Assembly: GCA_016744115.1 (NCBI GenBank)
Contig: JADGEZ010000009.1
Span: forward strand, 1 to 56,259
Reading direction: 5' to 3'
DNA length: 56,259 nt
Origin: Sulfurimonas sp.
Lineage (GTDB): Bacteria > Campylobacterota > Campylobacteria > Campylobacterales > Sulfurimonadaceae
Shown here: positions 1-8,117 of the stretch, piece by piece
How positions within the stretch are numbered: position 1 is the first letter of the stretch
Layout of the letters: every line of letters starts with the position of its first letter
Position numbers and translations under genes: made by a program
The notes under the pieces: generated by a model
Databases searched by the model: none
The model's input: only the letters and a program-made list of their open reading frames with translations
Told to the model about the DNA's origin: nothing

Positions 1-1
1 A

Positions 2-79
2 AAAAGGTTCAATCTTCGCTTCAATCTGATATGTGGATTAGTTAATTTTGACCGTGGATTTGAGGTTGGTGGAAAATGA
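2..79 (+). other. Possible 3' end of an upstream open frame (unrecognised)
   Basis: Reading from base 2 gives about 25 codons (ending ...FEVGGK) before a TGA at 77-79, so the tail of a coding sequence may enter from the left. It is too short to assign to a family. The stop overlaps the left arm of the inverted repeat at 78-152, which could equally mean that the repeat inserted into and truncated something. No function is claimed. Confidence 0.25.
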
Positions 80-152
80 GTTTTGCAAGAAGTCTATTAC
101 ATCTTTAGCAGAATTTACCATTGGTTCATATAATAGACTTCTTGCAAAACTC
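78..152. repeat. 22-bp perfect inverted repeat with 31-bp spacer
   Basis: Bases 78-99 and 131-152 are perfect reverse complements over 22 bp, with core AATAGACTTCTTGCAAAA in the right arm. The core recurs at 41236-41254, and a shorter related piece lies near 279-291. Perfect arms and dispersal suggest the ends of a small non-autonomous mobile element or a REP-like repeat. There is no coding sequence between the arms. Confidence 0.6.
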
Positions 153-165
153 CTATATGTCTCAG

Positions 166-262
166 CACTTTATAGAGAGTTTTAATCAAGGCAAATATTC
201 TCAAGCGTAGCCAAAGCTACGGTTGGGGTTATTTAACGCTGAGTAAAGCTCTCTATAAAGTG
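166..262. repeat. Nested palindromic element, family B copy 1
   Basis: Outer 14-bp arms (CACTTTATAGAGAG at 166-179 and its exact complement at 249-262) enclose a second imperfect stem and a central hairpin, CGTAGC-CAAA-GCTACG (206-221). The flanks of the inner part (CAAGGC on the left, TTTAACGC on the right) match the two elements near 55671-55850, although the arm sequences differ. Together with the repeat at 78-152 it fills the 409 bases before dnaJ, where no gene is seen. Confidence 0.55.
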
Positions 263-409
263 TCCTACGGAAGTGATAAGAAGTCTATTTGCTTAATTGT
301 ATCAAAAGTAAATTTGTGTTTATAGTTTCTAATCTAGTGACTATAGCATAATTACTTTAAGTCATAAAAGAGTATAATTTCTAAAAATTTAGTAGGAATA
401 TATTAAAAT

Positions 410-1537
410 ATGGAAGAATTAAGCTATTATGAGATACTAGAAGTCTCACAAAGTGCGGATAAAACAACTATAAAAAAAGCTTATAGATTAATGGCAAAGA
501 AGTACCATCCTGATAACAATCCAGGAGATGAAGAGGCAGAACATAAGTTTAAACTTTGCAATGAAGCATACCAATGCTTAAGCGATACACAACAAAAAAG
601 TCTTTATGACCGCTATGGTAAAGAGGGACTACAAGGTATGGGTAGTGGAGGTCGTCGCTCTAGCGGTGGGTTTGATGATTTAAGTTCTATGTTTGAAGAT
701 ATGTTTTCAGGCTTTAGTGGAGGTGCTAGATCTAGTCAAAACCCAGAGAATATGGATAAATACCAACTCGACATGAATGTTGATATGTACATCTCCTTTC
801 AAGAAGCTATCTTTGGTTGTGAAAAAGAGATTGAATTTCAGTATAAAAATTCTTGTAAACCTTGTAAAGGAACTGGTGCAAAAAACGCGAAACTTTCAAC
901 ATGTAAACAGTGTAAAGGTCAGGGTCAAGTTTATATGAAACAAGGCTTTATGACTTTCTCACAAGCCTGCCCTGCTTGTCATGGTGCTGGTTCAGCTCCT
1001 AGTGATCCTTGTAAATCTTGTAAAGGGAAAACTTATGAAGAAAAAAGAGAAAAAGTAAGTATAAAAGTTCCCGCTGGTATTGATTCCAATAATCGCTTAA
1101 GAGTTTCAGCGAAGGGAAATATCGGTAAAAAAGGGATTAGAGGTGATTTATATGTTACATTTAATGTTAAAGCTGATAAACATTTTCAAAGAGAGGGAAA
1201 TGATGTTTATATCGCTATCCCTGTTTTCTTTACACAAGCTGTTGCTGGAGATACACTCAATATCCCATCTTTAACTGGAGAGTTAGAGTTAAAACTAGAT
1301 GTTGGAACAAAAGACAAACAACACTTTACTTTTAAGGACGAGGGTATAACTGATGTACATGGTCATGGAAAAGGTAACCTTATAGTTCAAGTTGATATTA
1401 CTTATCCAAAAAATCTTAATAGTGAGCAGCGAAAACTCTTATCTCAACTCCAATCAGCCTTTGGAGAAAAAGAATCAAGACCACATGAAAGTGTACTTGA
1501 CTCCGTAATAGGTACTATGACGGCTTGGTTTAAGTAA
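410..1537 (+). CDS. dnaJ: Chaperone protein DnaJ (Hsp40)
   Basis: Co-chaperone that delivers unfolded clients to DnaK and stimulates its ATPase in the cytoplasm. The 375 residues show the full type I layout: J domain at 1-70 with HPD at 33-35, a Gly/Phe-rich stretch (about 75-110), a zinc domain with four CxxCxGxG-type repeats (CKPCKGTG, CKQCKGQG, CPACHGAG, CKSCKGKT, the last one degenerate), then the substrate-binding C-terminal domains. Length is normal for the family. AGGA lies about 13 bases before the ATG. It stands alone here; dnaK and grpE are not in the window. Confidence 0.97.
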   Translation: MEELSYYEILEVSQSADKTTIKKAYRLMAKKYHPDNNPGDEEAEHKFKLCNEAYQCLSDTQQKSLYDRYGKEGLQGMGSGGRRSSGGFDDLSSMFEDMFSGFSGGARSSQNPENMDKYQLDMNVDMYISFQEAIFGCEKEIEFQYKNSCKPCKGTGAKNAKLSTCKQCKGQGQVYMKQGFMTFSQACPACHGAGSAPSDPCKSCKGKTYEEKREKVSIKVPAGIDSNNRLRVSAKGNIGKKGIRGDLYVTFNVKADKHFQREGNDVYIAIPVFFTQAVAGDTLNIPSLTGELELKLDVGTKDKQHFTFKDEGITDVHGHGKGNLIVQVDITYPKNLNSEQRKLLSQLQSAFGEKESRPHESVLDSVIGTMTAWFK

Positions 1538-1542
1538 AAAAT

Positions 1543-1995
1543 TTATTTATAGTTTTTTTGTAAAAATGCATTTAATTGATTAGCAAAATTTTGTGCATCT
1601 TTTACTCCAAAAGCTTTAGGTCCTTTTGTCAGTTCTCCACTTTCTCTAATCTTTTCCATTAAATTTCTCATGGCTAAATACTGTTTTATATTATCAACAC
1701 TAAAAAGTTCCCCTCTATGGTCTATTGCATGAGCATTTTTATTTATCACCCTATCTGCTAACGGTATGTCAGCTGTAATCACTAAATCATCCTCTTGCAC
1801 CATCTCAACTATCTTATGATCGGCTTCATCAGCTCCTGCATCAACTATCAGGTAAGTGATGAGATCACTTTTACCAATAGAAACTTTTTTATTAGAAACT
1901 ACTAAAGTGACAAGCTTAAGCCTGAGAATACAACGCAATAATATAGGCTTCAATAAGTTAGGAAAAGCATCCGCATCAACATATATTTTAAACAT
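1543..1995 (-). CDS. YaiI/YqxD family protein (UPF0178, DUF188)
   Basis: A 150-residue member of the DUF188 family, which has a PIN-like nuclease fold but no proven function. The N-terminal VDADAFPN and the mid-region ITADIPLADRVI are family hallmarks, with acidic residues placed as in PIN domains. It overlaps the 3' end of the GIY-YIG gene by 8 bases, so the two are probably co-transcribed on the minus strand, convergent with dnaJ. Assignment rests on motif and length; any nuclease role is inference. Confidence 0.88.
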   Translation of the reverse strand: MFKIYVDADAFPNLLKPILLRCILRLKLVTLVVSNKKVSIGKSDLITYLIVDAGADEADHKIVEMVQEDDLVITADIPLADRVINKNAHAIDHRGELFSVDNIKQYLAMRNLMEKIRESGELTKGPKAFGVKDAQNFANQLNAFLQKNYK

Positions 1996-2233
1996 TTATA
2001 AGCTCCATTTTTTTCGCACGACTTAAGTGTTTTATCTCATACTCACGCGTTGAAGCCAAGCTTCTATTTGTAAGCTCTTCTTTATACATTAAAATAAGAG
2101 GTCTTCTTGCTTTTGTGTATTTTGCAGCTTTAATTGAGTTATTATGCTCACTTAAACGCCTTTTAACATCTGTTGTGATCCCTGTATAAAGAGTACCATC
2201 ATTACATTTTAAAATATAGACAAAATAAGACAT
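1988..2233 (-). CDS. GIY-YIG domain protein (UPF0213 type)
   Basis: An 81-residue stand-alone GIY-YIG domain: FVYILKCNDGTLYTGIT carries the YIL...YTG pair, followed by the conserved Arg of DVKRRLSEHN, and a conserved Glu in STREYEIK. Such minimal proteins (YhbQ-like) have the endonuclease fold; nucleic-acid cleavage is known for relatives but not shown here. I chose the ATG at 2233, preceded by GGAG at a spacing of 6, over an in-frame TTG one codon upstream. The gene starts about 150 bases from the divergent response-regulator gene. Confidence 0.88.
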   Translation of the reverse strand: MSYFVYILKCNDGTLYTGITTDVKRRLSEHNNSIKAAKYTKARRPLILMYKEELTNRSLASTREYEIKHLSRAKKMELINV

Positions 2234-2287
2234 CAAAGCTCCATTAAATTTATATTTTGTATGGTACTATAATATGCTAAATATAAG

Positions 2288-2330
2288 AATATTTATTGAT
2301 TAGATTATTTCAGTTAGAATAATAAATATT
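2288..2330. promoter_or_regulatory. 10-bp inverted repeat upstream of response regulator
   Basis: AATATTTATT (2288-2297) and its exact complement AATAAATATT (2321-2330) flank 23 bases in the divergent intergenic region, about 55 bases before the response-regulator start. It is AT-rich, so chance is possible. A dimeric regulator site, perhaps autoregulatory, is a reasonable guess. Confidence 0.3.
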
Positions 2331-2383
2331 TATACTATACTTCATTTATCATAAAATAATTATTTTTTATAAAGGTAAATTGA

Positions 2384-3133
2384 ATGAATGAAAAAAAAGT
2401 TCTTATTGTTGAAGACGATGAGATAACAGCTTTAAACTTAAAAATATCACTTCAAAAACAAGGGTATAATATTCTTTGTATTTCAGATAATATAGCTGAT
2501 GCTAACATTCAAATAGCTAAACTTCATCCAGAAATTATTATCATAGATATTTCACTTGAAGAGAGTTCCGATGGAATTACCTTAGCTAAAGAGATTAAAA
2601 CAAGACACCATCTCCCTTTTATCTACCTAACATCTTATACGGACAATGAAATAATAGCACAGGCAAAAGAGACAGAACCCTATGGTTATATCGTAAAACC
2701 ATTTGATCCAAACTCCCTTCATGCTACCATTCAAATGGCTTTACATAAATACGATTCAGAAAAAAATAGAAAGAATGAGCTTTTATCCCTTAAAATGGAT
2801 AAATCAAACCTAGAAAAACTCCTTTATAGTAAAAAAGAGGCACATGAACCTATAGTTAATTTTGGAAAAAATTACCATCTTGATATTAGTATCTGTGAAA
2901 CATTTTACAAGGGTACAAAGATAAAACTAACTAAAAAAGAAAATGCTTTTTTACGCCTACTAGTATCGCAAATGGGAATGGTTGTGAACTTTGAACAAGC
3001 CATGAAATATGTTTGGGAAGAGAGTGGTGCAACCGAAAATAGTGTAAGAACACTTGTCTGGAGACTTAGAAGTAAACTCAAAGATGACATTATCAAAAAT
3101 GCTTCTGGACTTGGCTACTTCATAGAAGAATAA
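2384..3133 (+). CDS. Response regulator transcription factor, OmpR/PhoB-like
   Basis: A 249-residue two-component regulator. The N-terminal receiver domain has the acidic pair D11/D12, phospho-acceptor D55 (IIIIDIS), the switch Ser/Thr in LTSYTD and the Lys of YIVKPFD. After a short charged linker, residues 150-249 form a winged-helix DNA-binding domain ending in SVRTLVWRLRSKL...GLGYFIEE, as in OmpR/PhoB. AAAGG lies 9 bases before the ATG. It converges on the hybrid kinase gene with a gap of only 7 bases, so the kinase is the obvious partner candidate. Targets are unknown. Confidence 0.92.
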   Translation: MNEKKVLIVEDDEITALNLKISLQKQGYNILCISDNIADANIQIAKLHPEIIIIDISLEESSDGITLAKEIKTRHHLPFIYLTSYTDNEIIAQAKETEPYGYIVKPFDPNSLHATIQMALHKYDSEKNRKNELLSLKMDKSNLEKLLYSKKEAHEPIVNFGKNYHLDISICETFYKGTKIKLTKKENAFLRLLVSQMGMVVNFEQAMKYVWEESGATENSVRTLVWRLRSKLKDDIIKNASGLGYFIEE

Positions 3134-3140
3134 CAATCTC

Positions 3141-5492
3141 TTAAGATTCAACTATCTTTATGCTTGAAACTATTTTTTTAATCTCTTGATACTTACTCAT
3201 GTAGTTGTATTCGCTGTTATTTTTTCTTGCCATCTCTTCTAAAGTATTTGCTTTTTCTTGTAACTCCTCCATTCTAAAATTTGCACTTGAACCTTTTATA
3301 GCATGAGAAAGTGATTGTATTTTTTTATAATCCATTGTGTCGATAGCATCTTTTAACTCTGGTATAGATTTACTCATTTTTTTAATAAAAAGATTTACTA
3401 GCATTATTATTTCATCTTTATTAAGGGCAAGTTCTTCTCTTAGTTTTGTCATATTTAAACCAAAAATAAGTTTTTGAGTAGCACTTGGCTCTATTGCGAC
3501 ACTCTCAGCACCAGATAAGATTTTAAGATACATCGAAAAAACTCTCTCTAAGTCTTTCATAATAATAGGCTTACCTAAAAATGAATCAAAGCCATTTAAC
3601 AACCCTCTTTCTTTAGCACCCTTAATTACATTTGCTGTTAAGGCTGATATTGGAGTATGTCGTAATTTATTTTGATTTTCGTATGCAATAATGAGAGTTA
3701 CCGATTCATTCCCATCCATAATAGGCATCTGTTCATCCATTAAAATTAAATCATAATCATTTATTTTGTACAGTTCATAAGCTTCTAAACCATTGTTAGC
3801 CATATCATAAGTAAGACCATATTTTATTAAAATAATTTTTATAAGTTCTTGATTAGCTTCATTGTCTTCTGCAATAAGTATATGTCCTGAAAATTGAGCT
3901 AAAGATTTTTTATTTGGTGTATAAGACTGATCAGGATTTGACAATTCTTCAAAGGCTGTGAAAATTTTAGAACAGTACAAAGGAAAACACATAGAACTAA
4001 TATTATTAAACTCATAATATTCATCATAGTCTTTACTCATTAATACAATATACTTTTTAGAAGATTTAAATATTATTTGTTTTGTCTTTAAGTCTATCTC
4101 TTCATGAACAAAGATAAAAACATCAAAATTAGCTTCTATCGAATTTGTTATCGTGGTATTCATCTCAAATATATCAAAATATTTTATGAGTGTTTGATAT
4201 TGAAAAGAGATATGACCATCTTGAGAGAAAAGACCTATTTTTAACTTTTTCATATCATTATAACCATCGAATATTTTACATTGATTTGTGTGAATATCTA
4301 TAGGGATATTCATAGAAAAACTACTACCCTCTCCAAATGTTGATTCTGCATCAACACTCCCATTCATTAACTTTGCTAATTGAAGACAGATTGAAAGTCC
4401 TAATCCAGTTCCTGTATGAGAACTATTTTCATTAAACTGAGCTTGTGCAAAAGCTGTAAATATATTTTTAATATCAGCTTCTTTAATTCCCATTCCATCA
4501 TCGCTAACACTTATTTTTAAGTTTCTATCATCACAACTAGCCTCTACACAAATTACACCACCATTTTGTGTAAACTTGATTGCATTACTTAAAAAATTAG
4601 AAAGGATTTGCTTTATTCTAAGAGAATCACCAAACAATTCTTTAGGAATCATTGGGTCTATAAAAGAAGTAATAGTTATATCTTTACTTGTAGCACTTGC
4701 AATAAAAAGTTCCATCGTATGGGATACCTCTTCATGTATAGAAAAAAACTTAGGCTCTACGCTAAACTCTCCACTTCTAAGTTTAGAAAAATCTAAAATA
4801 TCATTAATTATACTGAGTAAATTCTTGCCACTGTCTTGAATAATATTTAGATAAGAATTTTGTTTTTTTGTAATATCCTCATCAAGCATTAAGTTAACAA
4901 AACCTAAAATGGCATTTAAGGGTGTACGAATTTCATGAGACATATTTGATAAAAAATAATCTTTTGCTTGTCCAGCCATCTGTGCTTCATGCTTAGCATC
5001 AATGAGTTTATTAAAAATAGAGTTTGTATAAAAATGTAATACACCTCTAAAATTTGTGTCAAACATATGCCAAATTTCATCAAATATCTCTTTAGAATCA
5101 ATATTCGCTTCATATGTAAAATTTATCATAGATTTTCTAAATTGAGAACACAAATCAAACACTTCATCAGCACTTGTCTCTCTATCTTTTAGATAAACTA
5201 AAAGTCTATTCATTACAGGGCAATCACCTATTACTAACTCGCCAACAACCACACCCATAAAATAATCGAATACTCCACTAGCATATTCATCTATAAATAT
5301 TCCAGGATTAATATTATGTAATTTTAAAATATTTTTAGGAGAGGGGGAAGATATCCATTTAACTAAAATATTCTTTTTTGAGCTTTTAAAGATTTCTTGA
5401 TGTTGGATTAAGTTGGGGAATATACTTAGCACTGGCTTCCTTAGCTCATAAAAAAATATGATAAAATCATTATAAGTGTTAATTTTATACAT
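3141..5492 (-). CDS. Hybrid sensor histidine kinase with receiver and HPt domains
   Basis: A cytoplasmic-looking phosphorelay kinase of 783 residues from the ATG at 5492. Order of parts: an N-terminal region of about 170 residues that I cannot assign (it contains NPGIFIDEYASGVFDYF and a conserved-looking GDCPVM); HisKA with H186 in SNMSHEIRTPLNA; HATPase with LSNAIKFTQNG, DDGMGIK and GTGLGLS; a receiver with EDNEAN, LILMDEQMPIMDG and GKPI; and a C-terminal HPt with LSHAIKGSSANF. No membrane segment is evident. The start overlaps the pseudo-deformylase gene by 52 bases; a TTG 39 bases further upstream is possible but less likely. The HPt could pass phosphate to the adjacent response regulator. 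A kinase of sulfide or redox state is an inference from the neighbouring sqr. Confidence 0.9.
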   Translation of the reverse strand: MYKINTYNDFIIFFYELRKPVLSIFPNLIQHQEIFKSSKKNILVKWISSPSPKNILKLHNINPGIFIDEYASGVFDYFMGVVVGELVIGDCPVMNRLLVYLKDRETSADEVFDLCSQFRKSMINFTYEANIDSKEIFDEIWHMFDTNFRGVLHFYTNSIFNKLIDAKHEAQMAGQAKDYFLSNMSHEIRTPLNAILGFVNLMLDEDITKKQNSYLNIIQDSGKNLLSIINDILDFSKLRSGEFSVEPKFFSIHEEVSHTMELFIASATSKDITITSFIDPMIPKELFGDSLRIKQILSNFLSNAIKFTQNGGVICVEASCDDRNLKISVSDDGMGIKEADIKNIFTAFAQAQFNENSSHTGTGLGLSICLQLAKLMNGSVDAESTFGEGSSFSMNIPIDIHTNQCKIFDGYNDMKKLKIGLFSQDGHISFQYQTLIKYFDIFEMNTTITNSIEANFDVFIFVHEEIDLKTKQIIFKSSKKYIVLMSKDYDEYYEFNNISSMCFPLYCSKIFTAFEELSNPDQSYTPNKKSLAQFSGHILIAEDNEANQELIKIILIKYGLTYDMANNGLEAYELYKINDYDLILMDEQMPIMDGNESVTLIIAYENQNKLRHTPISALTANVIKGAKERGLLNGFDSFLGKPIIMKDLERVFSMYLKILSGAESVAIEPSATQKLIFGLNMTKLREELALNKDEIIMLVNLFIKKMSKSIPELKDAIDTMDYKKIQSLSHAIKGSSANFRMEELQEKANTLEEMARKNNSEYNYMSKYQEIKKIVSSIKIVES

Positions 5493-6253
5493 ATAATAAC
5501 GAATGTACCAACAATATTTCCTATCTGGCAACTTGTACAGGATGTAAACAATCTCCCCTCATACTGTGCATAAAAGAAATATATTATACTCAAACTAAGT
5601 GTAGCAAAAGATAAATATAATTGATAATTTAAAAGAGAAGTTCCCTCCTCTGCCCTTTGAATAAAAAAAGAACTCAAGAATAAAAGTACCATAAAAATCA
5701 TACTAAAGTTGATTATTTTAAGAATATAATCTCTCTTAAATGTTGTAGGGCAAGACTCTGATATAGCAATATCACTTCCATGTTCTAGTTTTTGCTCAAA
5801 AATTACCTTCTCTTCTTGAGATAACTTGTTTAAAAAGCTTGAGCCAAAAGTGTAGTCTATTTTTCTCTGCAATAAAATACTAAAAGCACCCTCTGCCTTA
5901 AATGAATGTTGTTGCAGTTTTCTATCCTCATAAATGATAGATATTTTTTCATGTCTTGTCACTTTTGCCGTAATACCTGGAAAGTAAGCTGTTGATTCAC
6001 TTGTAGTAACCCTACCCTTTGTACTTAACATTCTTGGATTTATAAGTTCTAGGAAAGTTCCATCTTCTTGTTTAATAACTATAACATTATACATGCTGCC
6101 AATCTGAAAAGCAGTAAGTGCGTCAAGAGAGTTATGATTTATAGTGTCTTTTAAATCATCTATTAAAGAAGATATTTCATCTGTGAAAATTCGTACATCT
6201 GTTGAGTATTCTACACTTGGAGGTCTTGGGTATGTGATTATTTCTTTAACCAT
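5441..6253 (-). CDS. Membrane-anchored peptide-deformylase-like protein, active site lost
   Basis: Residues 1-148 follow the peptide deformylase fold step by step: YPRPPS (usual YPDPRL), a helix ending SSLIDDLKDTI, LTAFQIG for motif 1 (usual GLAAPQIG), LELINPRML, ESTAYFPG (86-93) for motif 2 (usual EGCLSxPG), EGAFSILLQRKIDY (121-134) for motif 3 (usual QHExDH) and FLNKLS. The metal Cys, both His ligands and the catalytic Glu are all replaced, so deformylase activity is not expected. Residues about 178-198, 211-229 and 246-268 are three hydrophobic segments, which ordinary deformylases lack. AAGGG precedes the ATG. It lies between a 54-residue gene downstream of sqr and the hybrid kinase, probably in one operon; a binding or sensing role is my inference. 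Confidence 0.75.
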   Translation of the reverse strand: MVKEIITYPRPPSVEYSTDVRIFTDEISSLIDDLKDTINHNSLDALTAFQIGSMYNVIVIKQEDGTFLELINPRMLSTKGRVTTSESTAYFPGITAKVTRHEKISIIYEDRKLQQHSFKAEGAFSILLQRKIDYTFGSSFLNKLSQEEKVIFEQKLEHGSDIAISESCPTTFKRDYILKIINFSMIFMVLLFLSSFFIQRAEEGTSLLNYQLYLSFATLSLSIIYFFYAQYEGRLFTSCTSCQIGNIVGTFVIICIKLTLIMILSYFFMS

Positions 6254-6270
6254 GTATATTCCCTTGAAGT

Positions 6271-6287
6271 TCTCCCAAAAAGGGAGA
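6271..6287 (-). other. Small hairpin between the 54-residue gene and the deformylase-like gene
   Basis: TCTCCC-AAAAA-GGGAGA forms a perfect 6-bp stem just upstream of the ribosome-binding site of the deformylase-like gene. No run of U follows in the minus-strand transcript, so it is not a standard terminator. It might tune mRNA decay or translation between the genes. Confidence 0.35.
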
Positions 6288-6295
6288 GATTAAAA

Positions 6296-6460
6296 TTAGT
6301 GACTTTTACCAACCACAATTAACATTTTAATATTGATCACAATAAATCTAATAAATTGAAAAATAACACAAGTTCTTAGTTTCTTTTGAAATGCACCTGG
6401 TGTCATTGTTCCAAAGTTTTGTGTATATGCCCTAATATTTCTTTCTTCTTTTAATGCCAT
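6296..6460 (-). CDS. Small 54-residue cationic protein between sqr and the deformylase-like gene
   Basis: An ATG at 6460 with AAAGGAAA about 8 bases upstream opens 54 codons ending in TAA. The product starts MALKEERNIRAY, has TPGAFQKKLRT in the middle and a hydrophobic, Arg/Lys-studded C-terminal half (VIFQFIRFIVINIKMLIVV). That half could lie on or across the membrane. Spacing to sqr (42 bases) and to the next gene (42 bases) fits an operon. I do not recognise the family. The good ribosome-binding site and full-length frame in a compact genome argue that it is real; low complexity is a caution. Confidence 0.6.
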   Translation of the reverse strand: MALKEERNIRAYTQNFGTMTPGAFQKKLRTCVIFQFIRFIVINIKMLIVVGKSH

Positions 6461-6502
6461 AATATATTTCCTTTAATTTAGTCTATTCATAAAACTTTCA
6501 TC

Positions 6503-7972
6503 CTATTCAGGGATGAGAGTCCAACCTGGCTTTAATTTTGCTTTGTAGATAAACATATGATGAAGTATATGTTTAATCCAATGACCAGCAAGACCAATTT
6601 CACCAAATGTATGATTAGTATCACGCCCTGTTCCAGGATATTTATCAAAATCAGGAATAACAGGATAAACAGTCATCGCAGCTGCTGTTCCATCAAAAAT
6701 TCCTTTACCAGTTGATGCAACACAGGCTGCCCCCATATCTGCCATTGAAATTTTATGAAGTTCTGCATCTTCACCCTTAGTAATCAAATCACAAACACTA
6801 TGAGCAACAGCCTTACCAATGATACCAGCAGGCATACCTGTTCGTGGTGGTGCTGGAGTAATTACAGTACCATTTGGCGATTTCATTGGTTTTGAAATTG
6901 GATGTGGTGGTGCAAAAGCAATACCAGGTGCAAAAATATTTTTATACGCTGAACTCTGATATGTAGAAGGCCAATCAGATGCTTTCCATTGATTATAATC
7001 AGTAACACCATATTTAGCATCAACTTTCATAAATTTATTTGGAGCAAACATAGTATCAGAAATATCTGAACCATCTTTTGCTATAGCTTTTAAATCAACT
7101 CCAGTAAAAGGAGGAATAAGCATCGCAAAGTCAAACTCTTCTTCACCCATTTCGCCATCAAGGAGTTCGTAATGAACCTTGCCCTCTTCGACTTTGTTTA
7201 CATGAGCACCAACTATCCAAGGGATACCACGCTCGGTAAATAATGACTCTGCAAATATCTTAGAACTAACAGCAAATCCCATAGATTTCATATGCAGTCC
7301 ACCCATACCAAAGTCGCCTAGAAAAGACTCGTTTGATATCCATTTGATGTCTGCCATATCACGAACACCAGCCTTATTTAACTCATGCTCAACATTGAAA
7401 ATATACTCAAATGCAGCACCTTGACATGTACATAGACCATGACCAGTACCGACAAGGATTTTTTGACGAACACCTGATTTCATCTTTTCTATTGCTTCTT
7501 TAAGCTTATCATTTGCATGAACAGCATGACCAGCGGTACAAACAGAAACTGTATGTTCCCCTAACTCACTCCCTTTTCCTAGACCCTCAGTCGCACCAAA
7601 GTTTAACTTAGGACCAGTAGCATTTACAAGATAATCATACTCAACTGTTGTAACTTCACCCTCTGAACCTGAGCTAGTTGATTCAACGGTTACAAAAGCC
7701 TTCTCTATTGTATCGCTTCCCTCTGGATGAATTTCGGTAGCTTTTGCTTGAATAAATGTAATTCCAGCTTTTTTATATACAGGAGCCAAATCAAAAGTAA
7801 CTTCTTCTTTTTTCATTTGACCAACACCAACCCAAATATTCGATGGAATCCAGTTCCATTGAGAGTTTGGAGTTACAACAATAACCTCATGCTCTGAGCC
7901 TAACCATTTCGCAGCGAATGTTGCAGTCGTATGACCAGAAACACCACCGCCTAATATAACTAATTTTGCCAT
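6503..7972 (-). CDS. sqr: Sulfide:quinone oxidoreductase family flavoprotein
   Basis: Peripheral membrane flavoenzyme expected to oxidise sulfide to sulfur or polysulfide and pass electrons to the quinone pool. The 489 residues start with an FAD-binding GGGVSG (8-13) and include ATGPKLNFG (118-126), a second nucleotide-fold segment VGTGHGLC (174-181), PPFTGVD (287-293) and an FAPGIAFAPPHP block (348-358). Cysteines at 145, 181, 183, 394 and 417 are candidates for the redox site; GLCTCQGAAFEY is distinctive. The C-terminus (HWIKHILHHMFIYKAKL) is amphipathic, as in quinone-reducing members. AGGGAG precedes the ATG. SQR subtypes are hard to separate by eye, so I do not assign one. It leads a probable operon with the small protein, the pseudo-deformylase and the kinase. 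Confidence 0.88.
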   Translation of the reverse strand: MAKLVILGGGVSGHTTATFAAKWLGSEHEVIVVTPNSQWNWIPSNIWVGVGQMKKEEVTFDLAPVYKKAGITFIQAKATEIHPEGSDTIEKAFVTVESTSSGSEGEVTTVEYDYLVNATGPKLNFGATEGLGKGSELGEHTVSVCTAGHAVHANDKLKEAIEKMKSGVRQKILVGTGHGLCTCQGAAFEYIFNVEHELNKAGVRDMADIKWISNESFLGDFGMGGLHMKSMGFAVSSKIFAESLFTERGIPWIVGAHVNKVEEGKVHYELLDGEMGEEEFDFAMLIPPFTGVDLKAIAKDGSDISDTMFAPNKFMKVDAKYGVTDYNQWKASDWPSTYQSSAYKNIFAPGIAFAPPHPISKPMKSPNGTVITPAPPRTGMPAGIIGKAVAHSVCDLITKGEDAELHKISMADMGAACVASTGKGIFDGTAAAMTVYPVIPDFDKYPGTGRDTNHTFGEIGLAGHWIKHILHHMFIYKAKLKPGWTLIPE

Positions 7973-8117
7973 ATATTGTTTTCTCCCTATAAAAAGAATT
8001 TTTTAAACTTTAATCTAACTAAATTATAACCATATTTATTATAGTTTCAATTTATTTTTATAATTATGTTTATTTTTATTTATATGTGTGTATATTTACT
8101 ACATCAATAAAGACTTA

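Noticed and set aside
5493-5531. Extended TTG start for the hybrid kinase
   Set aside because: It adds 13 residues lying wholly inside the preceding gene; the ATG at 5492 gives a sensible N-terminus.
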